DNA of 64,000 nt, from positions 1,302,001 through 1,366,000 of the forward strand of contig JANATG010000014.1 in assembly GCA_029449235.1 (NCBI GenBank), in the 5' to 3' direction. Source of the stretch: Linnemannia schmuckeri (lineage: Eukaryota; Mortierellomycota; Mortierellomycetes; Mortierellales; Mortierellaceae). The position numbers and the translations under genes are program-made. Every line of letters begins with the position of its first letter. The first letter of the stretch is position 1. The notes under the pieces are model-generated. The model was not told where the DNA came from. It did not search any database and saw only the letters and a list, made by a program, of their open reading frames with translations. Below are positions 53,818-63,400 of the stretch, one piece after another.

Positions 53818-54652
53818 ATCTCGAGCGGAGAGTTGACGATGGCAGAATCTGCCTATGTGAATTTGATTTAGTTTTAAGACTTGTCCATGCGACAATTAGT
53901 AACGAGGTGAGGAGAGCGGTGAGTAAATTACATGCACATTCGAGTGAGAGGTAGCTAGTGAATGGCAAAGGCGAAAGGGGAGATGGTGAGTGGCTGTGGG
54001 GTAAGAGGGTAAAGTGAGAACAAGCCTGAGCGGAACTGAAAAAGGAACAAAACGCGAATCCACGACTTTTAGTATGTCACGTGAAGTTAACTGATGCTCA
54101 TTTTCTGTGCTTTGGCGAAGTTGATCGCATCAAAAGGAGATGAAACCTAATAGCAACATAGCAAGATATATCGCATTCAAATGGACGATTTCGTGTAGTT
54201 TTTGAATATTTTTTTTGTGCTTTATTTACAAAATGGTATACTTCGAAGGATAGAAGGAAAGAATGTGCAAAGTGCTACTTTTGGTAGAAATAGAAAAATA
54301 ATAGAACTACTATTGATGTTGCTGGAGATTGTCGCCATGGACTAGTGAATATGCTATAGTGATGCTGAGGGTGATTATATGTACAATATTTTGTGGAAGG
54401 ATCGAGAAAAGTCGTTGGGAAATTAGGTAAATGTGTCGATATGCATTGATAGTGTCCTGGTGCTTAAGAAATAAGAGTCTTGGCCTCATGGGAAAAAAAA
54501 TATCGTGTTTTCCGATAAAGGTACGCTGAGTAGCGATGCCGAGTTATTTTTGACCGGGTAGTCGCTCGAGAATATTTTCTACAGGTCTGCGAGGATGAAG
54601 TGAATGTTAAGGTCGATCTCTTCGGAATCAATCATTGAGATCGTCGTTTATG
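53818..54652. other. HEN1 upstream region and spacer
   Basis: HEN1 leader or promoter, including a possible intron end (acceptor near 53851), then AT-rich DNA. Nothing else recognised. Confidence 0.5.
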
Positions 54653-55684
54653 TCAGAGCGCAACATAAGGACGGAGCCTGGGGTGTAATAGTAATGCCCC
54701 AGTTGTCCCGCGCGGTGAAAAAATTGAAGTTGTTGGCCGCTTGCCAGGGTGATCAAAGTTGTTACTGAGATGAATATTGAGCATGCTGTTCGTGCTATAG
54801 CCTGCGGGGTCGATTGTAATGCTAGACTTAAGGCTGCACTCTGTGCCTTGGTTACTGGAGCGAATGTTGATATTGCACATTCCACTGTTCACATTATCAG
54901 AGGCACGGTGGTGACCAAAACGTACATGGAGAAAGATAGAGCCTGTTTTGGTGTTGGTTGAGTCGCTGGTTGTGCTGCCGTCGAAAGCGTTGTTGGTGTT
55001 GGTACAGTTTTTGTGATGAACGCCAACTCTGATGCCCTTGGTGACAGTATTGGGGTGCTCAGTATGGATGCCAACGTCGCAGGTCGAGGTCTTGACAGCT
55101 TGAACATTTGTGCGGCTCGTCCCATGCTCGTGGCGAGCGCGGTGCGTCTTGTGGTTCTTGGTCTGATGGCGGCGGGTAAGGATAAATGACCAACTCTTGT
55201 GACTGTTGCTCCTCTTGAAGCGAGCGTGGATAGGAGACTGAGCCTTGTACTCGATTTCCTCGCGGTGACGAGGGATGGAAATTCAGCTCTTATATTTTGT
55301 CTTCTGATAACTGCAATCCATGTAGCTCTTATTCATGTCGTTGGACTTTTCGGAGCAAAGACAAATAGGAGGCTGGCTCTTGTGGCTGTAGTTGCTGTGA
55401 TGGATGTGGAATGTAGATTTCGCCTTGGAAGCCGCCATGTTCGAAGCCAGCTTGACGGTCGCGTCCAGGTCTATTGGAAACTTAGCAAGCTCGGCATCCC
55501 AGATGACATCCGAAAGATCGTCCTTGGGTCCTCTGTGGTCTCACTTCAAGGGGAAAAGATAGTGGATGGTGTTTGTGTTGTTGGTATTGGTAACATCATA
55601 TGTGTTGTTGTTGGCGTCGGGCTTGAGTGAGAGAAGGCCAGTCACTGTAGAGGACCAGTCCTTGAGAGTAGCTAGGAACGACAT
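54653..55684 (-). pseudogene. 344-codon frame interrupted only by two TGA codons
   Basis: On the minus strand an ATG (55684; MSFLATLKDWSSTVTGLLSL) opens a frame that runs 344 codons to TGA 54655-54653 and is interrupted only at codon 48 (TGA 55543-55541) and codon 134 (TGA 55285-55283). All three parts share a composition rich in Asn, Thr, Ser, His and Lys (NTYDVTNTNNTNT; VIWDAELAKFPIDLDATVK; FKRSNSHKSW; SGMCNINIRSSNQGTECSL), so they look like one protein. Near 54715 (six T) the neighbouring frame becomes coding-like (GQLGHYYYTPGSVLMLRS), suggesting a frameshift. The first TGA overlaps a donor-like AA|GTGAGA. Most likely a recent pseudogene; an unusual intron layout or TGA readthrough is the alternative. 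Family not recognised. Confidence 0.45.
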
Positions 55685-55753
55685 GGTGCGCTTGGATATG
55701 ACTGTTGGGAGCGAGTGGGTGTGGGTGTATGCTTATTGGTTGCCAGCTTAGTA

Positions 55754-55999
55754 CTAATTTGTCTTGCCCAGATAGAGGCGGTTGCTGGGGATAATCGCGA
55801 AACGCAATAGCTTGTCGACCGAGAAGATGACCAAATAGTGTTGGTGGATGACTCGCGCGTGGCTAAGCTTGAGAAATGGAGTAGCCTTGACATAGACAAA
55901 AAGGAAGAGTAGAAAGAAGGGCGGATGGGAAAGACAAAGAGACAATACGAAGAAAGTACCTCGTGCCCGGTTAGAACAAACAGAAGAGGTCTGCAGTGG
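55754..55999 (-). CDS. Two C-terminal exons of an unidentified gene (partial)
   Basis: Exon 55754-55885 encodes ATPFLKLSHARVIHQHYLVI and continues for 23 more codons to GKTN and TAG. Upstream, 55960-55999 encodes CRPLLFVLTGHE and ends at GAG|GTAC. The two join in phase across a 74-nt intron. The 5' part was not found; upstream acceptors (CAG at 55991 or TAG at 56000) point to more exons in the T/C-rich DNA to the right. Coding character is good; no family recognised. Confidence 0.35.
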   Translation of the reverse strand, partial: PLQTSSVCSNRARGTFFVLSLCLSHPPFFLLFLFVYVKATPFLKLSHARVIHQHYLVIFSVDKLLRFAIIPSNRLYLGKTN

Positions 56000-56777
56000 C
56001 TAGGGAAGTGAATGAGTTTTTCTTCTGAACAGTATGACAAGAAGGTGAATGAGTGTATGTGTATGTGTCTGTAGAATGAAATCAAGAAGAATGATGCCGA
56101 TTCAGGGTAATTGGTTGATTGCAAATCTGCAATGAGGAGTAAAAAGAAAAAGAGGGCAAAGAGAAGGGTTGATAAGGATAAAGGTCTGTGTGTTTGTGTT
56201 TGTGTTTGTGTTTGTCTGCTTGTTGAAGGGGAGGAAGAAAGAAAGAGAAGGATGAATGTATCAAAATTGACACCTGTCAAAATAGGCTCAAAGTGGGGGA
56301 GAATTATTGCATAAGTTAAGCTTAATTCGAATGAACAAAAAATTGAACTAACCTACAACACGCCCCACCAACTTTTTCTGCGGTACCTTTGGCCCTTCTT
56401 ACTATCGAACATAAAACCAAATATTGTCCACACCTCTCAAATTATCTCTTCTTTGCGTTGGTCTTATCTCTTCTCGTCTTTTCCACTCCTTTCTACAACA
56501 CCATTACTCTTTTTTCTCGAATTGATGTACCTTTTGCTCCTGCCTTCTTCCGGCCAAACAGTAAACTTTTTTTGCTTGCTAAAGTCATCCCTCTACGTTT
56601 TCATTCAGTCTGTCAGCCAACTGCCTCTGTAACCATGAAGACCACGAAGAAATACATTTGAGAGAGAACATCAACAGGGCGTATCAGTTGCACACAGACC
56701 ATTTCCTCCTACTTTCCATCCTTCCCTCCTCCCTTACTTTTCAACGCCAACCTGAAAAAAAGTGACATTTTTTTTCT
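56000..56777. other. T/C-rich intergenic DNA with a GTGTTT microsatellite
   Basis: It contains (gtgttt)4 at about 56187-56214 and composition-driven ORFs on both strands. Exons of the partial gene at 55754 might lie here, but none could be fixed. Confidence 0.4.
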
Positions 56778-57521
56778 GTATGCAAGTTTATTTCTCCGAT
56801 AGGAAGCCCAAGGGAGGCATTCGATAGTAAAAGGAGACTACATACCAAACTCTTCCAAGAGCCATCCACCAGTCACAGTCCGGTCCATAATCTGGCTCTG
56901 CACAAGAATTGCCGCTGCTCCTCACAGCTTCAATGGAAGAAAAGAAAACTAGATACGGATGAAAGGAACTCTTCCCATCCTCTCCATTAATGACAACCTC
57001 CTCCTTCCCAACAAACTATTCAACAACCGCTCATCGGCCGTGCGTGGATCCATAAACGCTCCAGGGCAGCGCCCATTCTCATATGTGGCTAGCGAAGCGC
57101 CACACGGGCAGAACCCATCACGCGTGATGTAGCCATATCCTTTTTTTTTTTTTTTGTACACAATTTTATTTCTCTGACAAACAGTACAAAGGAGGCATTT
57201 GGAAGTAAAGGGGACTACAGACCAAACTCTTCAGTACACCATCCGCCAGTCACAGTCCGACCCGGAGCCTGGCTCTGCGCAACAATTGTCGCTGCTCTTC
57301 ACAGCAAAAACGGAAGACAAAATAAAACTAGATACGAATGAAGGGGATTCTTCCCATCCTCTCCATCAATGACAATCTCCTCCTTCCTAACAGACTCTCC
57401 ATCAACCACTCATCAGCTGTGCGTGGTTCCTTGGTCGCTCCAGGGCAGGTTCGATCCTTATGTGTGGCTAGCGAAGCGCTACACGGGCAGAAACCATCAC
57501 GCGTGTGATGTAGCCATATCC
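56778..57521. repeat. 378-bp tandem duplication with poly(T)/poly(A) borders
   Basis: Copy A (56778-57140) and copy B (57156-57521) align over their whole length with scattered substitutions and small indels. A 15-nt T run separates them and a 27-nt A run (57527-57553) follows copy B. Each copy carries on the minus strand a related short ORF (listed separately). Confidence 0.9.
56949..57161 (-). CDS. Cys-containing ORF in tandem copy A (exon-like, unknown)
   Basis: Minus-strand open frame ending in TAG 56951-56949. It reads TRDGFCPCGASLATYENG, RCPGAFMDPRTADERLLNSL, then LGRRRLSLMERMGRVPFIRI. There is no good ATG; the frame enters from a poly(A)-encoded Lys run, so if real it is a last exon. 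Copy B conserves the C-terminal half almost perfectly, with several silent changes, which suggests selection on the protein. The FCPCGAS...CPG cysteines could bind zinc. Confidence 0.35.
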   Translation of the reverse strand: MYKKKKKGYGYITRDGFCPCGASLATYENGRCPGAFMDPRTADERLLNSLLGRRRLSLMERMGRVPFIRI

Positions 57522-57528
57522 TCGACAA
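57328..57528 (-). CDS. Cys-containing ORF in tandem copy B (exon-like, unknown)
   Basis: Paralog of the ORF in copy A: TRDGFCPCSASLATHKDR, TCPGATKEPRTADEWLMESL, LGRRRLSLMERMGRIPFIRI, stop at 57330-57328. A two-base insertion (cgcgtgtgatg against cgcgtgatg in copy A) shifts the frame just upstream of TRDG, so the two N-termini differ. Conserved body, unrelated heads: consistent with an exon whose start is an acceptor, or with one decaying copy. Confidence 0.35.
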   Translation of the reverse strand: MSRIWLHHTRDGFCPCSASLATHKDRTCPGATKEPRTADEWLMESLLGRRRLSLMERMGRIPFIRI

Positions 57529-57647
57529 AAAAAAAAAAAAAAAAAAAAAAAAACGCCACCAACTTTAAGGATCACGTGCTAATATGCGATGAACTTTAAA
57601 TTTATGTATAAATATGTAATGAACAAGCAGTTATTCATCAACCAATA

Positions 57648-57728
57648 GTCAATATGGCCGAGCGGTTAAGGCGTGTGACTAGAAATCACATGGGTTCTCC
57701 CGCGCAGGTTCAAATCCTGCTGTTGACG
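57648..57728 (+). tRNA. tRNA-Ser(AGA)
   Basis: 81-nt class II tRNA. The acceptor stem GTCAATA pairs with TGTTGAC, with G as discriminator. A box TGGCCGAGCGG and B box GGTTCAAATCC are both present. The anticodon stem TGTGA/TCACA holds loop CTAGAAA with anticodon AGA (Ser). The long variable arm (GGGTTCTCCCGC) is as expected for Ser. No intron, no encoded CCA. A TTTT terminator follows at 57733-57736. Confidence 0.95.
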
Positions 57729-57766
57729 CTATCTTTTGCTTTCCTTCGAGGCGAGCATTTTTTTTT

Positions 57767-58708
57767 GGGTTAATCTATTCGACAACCCGGGTTGCTCATT
57801 TTATTTGACAACCCTTTCCTTATTAGGAAAGTTTCATTGCTTATTTGACAACCCCCCTACCCACTCTCATTTTTCAACCCGGGTTGCCATATAACAGGAG
57901 GCTATGTGGTATATGACGAATGAGTGTGTCTGCTGTGGATACTGTGATAGCAGCGAGGACTGTTATCTTACTTTGCCTCCAGTCTTCCCAACAACCACGC
58001 CTTCTAGACACTAGTAACACCTCCTTCTCTTTTTGTAAATAAACATTATCCGTTCTTAAGCTTTTCTCCCGTTCCTAATATATTCTTGTCTTTACCCTCA
58101 TCCTTGTCTCCTTCTATTCTCCTGTTCATAACCCCGTGCTCTGCTCTAGTTACAGATAGCCTAAAGGAATCGCTCCCCTTTTTTCGTTATTATTATTCAA
58201 GTCATGGAGAACACTAACTTGGTCACAGAGGCATAAAAGCTATCGAAGCTTCGCACTTCATTTAACACTCACAAAAGAAAATTGCCAAAAAAAAAACAAA
58301 CAAAAGTTATACGGGAAGCCGCACCTATTGTAATTGCAGCAGAGCAAGGGGGTGTGGACAAGGGAATAGAAGGAGACAAGATTGTGGGGGTAAGGGCTTA
58401 AGAAACAAGATAGGGAACAAGGCACACGCGTGTGAAGAGAGAGAAAGGGACAAGAAAGGATACTGTTAATGGTACGGGTGAACTAGGGTATTAATGTATG
58501 CTTAGTTACATGGTGATGGTGGTGTGGTTGGGGTCAGATGGTTGGGTGCAGAGGTATGGCAGGTGTATCGGGAGTCAGTGGTACAGGTGCATGGTTCAGG
58601 CGCATCAAGGGTGTAATTTGGCAACTGGGTTGCCAAATTATTTTGCAAAATGTGACTGCCGGGTTGTCAATTAAGGCGAGCAACCCGGGTTGTCGAATAG
58701 ATTAACCC
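57767..58708. mobile_element. 942-bp MITE with 31-bp perfect terminal inverted repeats
   Basis: 57767-57797 (GGGTTAATCTATTCGACAAC...) is the exact reverse complement of 58678-58708. T runs (57758-57766 and 58709-58718) flank both ends, consistent with an A/T target-site duplication. Subterminal copies of TTGACAACCC and palindromic acccgggt occur inside both ends, as expected of transposase-binding sites. No transposase ORF is present, so it is non-autonomous. It sits 38 bp behind the tRNA-Ser gene. Confidence 0.9.
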
Positions 58709-58804
58709 TTTTTTTTTTGCTTTTCGTGGTGGAGGTCTCTGTAGCGACACTTTTTTTATGCACCTGTTGTCAGTAGTGACAGATGATAGCGTCTCTTGCT
58801 TTAT

Positions 58805-59042
58805 GACTAATCTACTTGACAGCCCGCCTGCACTTCCTGACTAAGTTGATGTAAATCAGTTCCAACCTTTGAAGTCGACAATCCCTTATGCTACTCCCTT
58901 TCACTCTCTGATGCCTATCTCTTACCACTCTTTATGTGAAAGTATCCATCCGGTTTACTTCACTTTTTCTGAAATTGAGTCCGTCAGCCGCTCTACGTGG
59001 CCTTAGTGGCCTAGTGCAGACGGGTCGTCAGTAGATTCACCC
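58805..59042. mobile_element. Probable second, degenerate inverted-repeat element (about 238 bp)
   Basis: The left end (gactaatctacttgacagcc, then cgcctgcact) matches the reverse complement of the right end (gggtgaatctactgacgacc, then cgtctgcact) with a few mismatches and one indel. The AATCTA..TGAC..CCCG core resembles the termini of the 942-bp MITE next door, so it may be an old relative. No clear target-site duplication. Confidence 0.55.
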
Positions 59043-60450
59043 TTTTTTAATCTATCGAAGGTATATTCATCTTCGACTGTCACCCTTTACGTGTCTCTTA
59101 ACTTCTATTTCTTGAGTGAGTGAAAATGTTTATGGGTAACTGATCATTGACACTTCTTTTGCTATGCTCCTTGACGTTGTTGATTGTATATTGTATTCGT
59201 GTTGATTAATGGTGGATAGGTTCCGCCTTCTATCTCGATGCTGTCCCTGCCTCTTCAACGTGTCCAAGTGAAATCTTGCTCATGTATGCCAGTCGGGATA
59301 ACTGTGAGGCATTCGTTGTGGAGACGCGCTATGCTTGTCATCGCTATGTTAATTACTCAGTTGCTTATAAAGTAGGGTTGCCCAGAGGCGTTTTTCTATG
59401 GTCGTGAATAAAGATCAAAAGAATGGTTCACAACAAGGGGATGAATATTTGTGAACAGTTGTCAGACACCGTACCTGATCAACAAGTTTGATAGCCTTGA
59501 TTAGTGATACCTGAGTAGCTTCTTTGGTGGTCTGTTACTTGATCGGAAAGAGGGAAAGTGATCAATACATTCCCTGTTTTGCTTTATCGCCAAAGCTGTG
59601 CATCATCTTTTTTTTCTTCTCCCCGTGTAACATTGAGGTTTGGGCCATAGTGAGCATGGGCACTGCCTTGAGTAAGAAGAGTGTCGAGAGGTTCGTTTGT
59701 TTTCTCTTTTTTTTCGCACACTTTTCCAAATCAACCACCGCTCGACATTCTCATTCCTCATTGCTTCTCCACTACTCATTGTTCTTTCATTCTGAATCAG
59801 CGCACACGTCGACCTCGATCAAGAGTAAGCTCATTGCCATGCACCCACCAACCACCAACAACCCCAAACAATCGCGCTCTAGAGTCACCTTCTCCTGATG
59901 CGCTCCTCTCTTTGCTCATAGGTAGAACAACAGTCTCTCTCACTGAAAACCAACCCTCTGACGGGAAGCGAATAGGACAACAAGACGCACACCTCCATCT
60001 CGGAGTACGTTCTCTACTTCTTCGTCTTCATTCTCAAAGGTGCAACTTTCTTTCTACTACCGTTGACAGCTACCTCATGTCATCCCCCTTTTCTCCACAG
60101 ACAACTGACCTCTCTCAACGAACAAGCAAGAGCACTTTCCGACAAATAACACAACGGAAGGTAAACCAGTAGCATTGCCACAGCAACTTGAATGTTGGGT
60201 TCCTTTGCTTCCTTGCTCGCATAAAGGCAACAGAAAAGATAGGCGCTAACTAACATAATCATCATCCTACACCTTTTTATCTTTATTGCAGCTTGGACCT
60301 TCGCTGAATCTCCACCACCACGCTAGAGATAAAAAAAGTATATTGCACTCAATCAAGGTAAAGGCGAGACTGAGCTCATGTCAATTGACAACTTTTAAAG
60401 TAATGCTACTGACAGTTGACCCTTGTGTTGATACTACTAGGACTCTCATA
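59043..60450. other. Upstream region of NLR3
   Basis: AT-rich spacer, then a C/T- and CA-rich leader with several splice-like sites (for example a TAG acceptor ending at 60440, just before the ATG). A 5' UTR exon is likely. A short frame at 59656 (MGTALSKKSVER) might be a tiny upstream exon, but I cannot connect it. Confidence 0.4.
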
Positions 60451-63400
60451 ATGACCAATGAGCAGCTTGAGCATGCCTCTGCAATGCAACGAGGCGGGAT
60501 TCGTGGCTTCTTTGGTATGAAACCCAAGGCTGAGGTCAAAACCAAGGGTGCGAATAGCTCGTCGAATGTTCCGCTTGCCTCTCATCAAACAACAAACCCA
60601 TCATTCACTAATCCCCCTGCCAGCATCTCCCTAAAAGAAGACAAGCCTCTACCACCTCTACCATCTCCCGAGGTCATCACCATCATCTTCCTCGAAAATG
60701 TTGCCAAGCCCGTCATTAAGACCAAACTACCCTATCGCCTGGAGCGGATCGAAAGGACTGAGCAGTTACTCTACTGCAGCATCTTGCTGCACCGGGACTC
60801 GTTGTCAGTGATAGCCACGGACCAAGAGTTACAACAGGAAGAGATTCTGGACAAGATAGAGCTGGACTGGCTGGCAGAGATGAGAGGGAACCCAATGGAG
60901 CAGGATCGTATGCGTTGGCTTCTCTTCAAGATGGTTGAAATGTTTGTTACGGACGCCACCAAGGATTCGACCGAAATTGCCGAAATTGTCGCTTTGGCAC
61001 CAGTTCTGGACAAGGAGTACTACCGTAAGCTGCTGTCGTCGATTATTGCAGACTTTGATCAGGCTGTCATCCTTGACGTCGATCTGCTTCAGGGTCTCAT
61101 TCAGCTCGTTCAGTCCGCATCTCCAGACTTCCTAGATGCCGACGACTTGATCAAGATTCTCAGAATCATCAGAACTCGTTTGCAGGACACTCACCAGCAA
61201 TCAACCGAGCACTCCTATCATCTCACTCTGGCCGTCTCCAGGATTCTTGATGTCATGACGGAGCACAAGGTACAGGATTTGGACCGTATCGAAGAGCATG
61301 AGCCGTTGGCACAGGTTCTCTCTGGTCTCATGGGCAGCTCTGATCCGTACCTCTTATACCAAGCCTGCTACGCCTTCCAGGCCCTCCAATATGTACCCGA
61401 CGATGAGACCCCTCTTCAAGTGGTGCTGAGACATTCAACCAGTGTTGCTAATGGTCTGGTCCAGATTATGGCAGTGTTCAGGTTAGATCCTGGGTCAATC
61501 CTCGAAGGTGTCGACAACCTGTGTGAGTCACTTGGTGGTACATTTGAGGCTGCCAGTACAGTCTACGATGGAGTTTGCTCGCTGATGGAGAGCGGCCAGG
61601 GTGTCTTTGATAGTCTAAAGGAAGGATATGCATCCGGTAAGAAGCGTCCCTGGTACTCTGCTATACGCGCTGCCTATGCACTTGCTCAAGCCGGTCAGTT
61701 GAAGGATCTGAAAAAGTTGATCTACAGGGCTCCCTGCCGTCGTGACCCCCTGTTCCAATGGGGTGTCTGCCAGTTGTTGGGCGAGATGGCTTCTGATGCC
61801 ATTTGGAGTGTCGCTATTCGCCAGCAATCTGTCGACCTACTTGGAGACCTCTATAGGAATGACACAGAATGGGGGCAAGACGAGAGCGTCAAGTCGTGGA
61901 TGTTGAACATATTCAACCAGCTCGGAGCCATCGCTGATCAGACGGTCAGCGCCAGCGCCAGCCTCTTGCTCAAAGATCTCAAGCAGGACCACGATACCAT
62001 CTCCATGCTTCCCTGCCCGTTGAGGAGCCGTCTCTCTATCCCGAAGTCGTCGCCTACACTCGCCAAGGCCCAAAAAATACCCTACATCGAGTATGAGCTA
62101 TACAAGCTCCGCCTGCAGAGACTCGGGGAGGCAGAACAGTCCATCTACATCCCCCCCATGGCCAAAGCGAACCTACAAGCACGAGATGACGACCTCTTCC
62201 CCCTTATGGACAAGGTGAACGAGTTCTTGAAGAGCGAGCGACAGGTCATGTTGATCTTGGGAGATTCCGGTGCTGGCAAGTCAACATTCAACAAACACCT
62301 CGAGCTGGAACTGCTGCGAGCATACAAGAGTGGCGATTCTATTCCTTTCTTCATCAACCTACCCGCCATCGACCAACCCGACAAGGAGATGATAGAGAAA
62401 CACTTGGAGACCAACAACATTCCTAAAGACATGCGGCAGGAGATCAAGGAGCACCGTCGCCTCATCATCATTTGCGACGGCTACGACGAGAGTCAGCAGC
62501 TGGTCAACCTTCATAAGACTAACATGCTGAATCAGACAGGGCAATGGAACACAAAGATGATCATCAGCTGCAGGAGCCAGTATCTGGGTCGGGACTACCG
62601 TAGCCGATTCATACCCCAGAGCGGTGATCATTACGGTCGCTCATCCGCCCACCTCTTTCAGGAAGCCGTCATCGCCCCCTTCTCTAAGGAGCAGATAGAG
62701 AATTATATTGACCAGTATGTACCCTTGGAGCCGCGGACCTGGACTACACAAGATTACATGGACAAACTCGTTCTGATCCCACACCTCATGGACCTCGTCA
62801 AGAACCCTTTCCTCCTGACGCTCGCTTTGGAAGCATTGCCGCTCGTGATTAAGGATCAACAGGTTCTGGTGGACATCGAAATCACTCGTATTCAGCTCTA
62901 CGACATCTTTGTGGAGCATTGGCTGGATGTCAACAAACGCCGTCTCGAGAGCAGCACTCTCACCCTCGAAGATCGCGAGATTCTGGACCAGCTCTTGGAT
63001 GCAGGATTCACTCTGATGGGTATCGACTACTCTACAAGGCTGGCATCAGCAATCTTTGAAAAGCAGGAGGGCAACCCTGTAGTCCAGTATGTCCACCTCA
63101 AGGACAAAGAGTCGTGGCGGGTCGAGTTCTTTGGTTCAGATCCAGAGGTCCGCATGCTGCGAGAGTCTTCGCCCTTGACCCGGTCTGGTCGTCTGTTCCG
63201 ATTCGTTCACCGATCTATCCAGGAATACTTTTTCTCCCGCGTCTTCTTCAATCCTAGTATTCGACACAACGATGATTCCTCCAAGCAGCCGGCTACTGAC
63301 ACTACCGACATTCAGTTGCTCGATGTCGAAGGCCCATTGTTCAAGCGCAGCCTTCTCAGTGAACCAGCCGTCATCCAGTTCTTGTGTGAGCGTGTTCAAA

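Noticed and set aside
55199..55630. 143-codon plus-strand ORF
   Set aside because: Val/Leu/Gly-rich with no motif. It is opposite the better-supported minus-strand frame 54653-55684.
54653..55684. Reading TGA as Trp (mitochondrial code) in this frame
   Set aside because: The neighbours are nuclear genes with spliceosomal introns that use TGA as stop, and nothing suggests a mitochondrial insertion, so a pseudogene is simpler.
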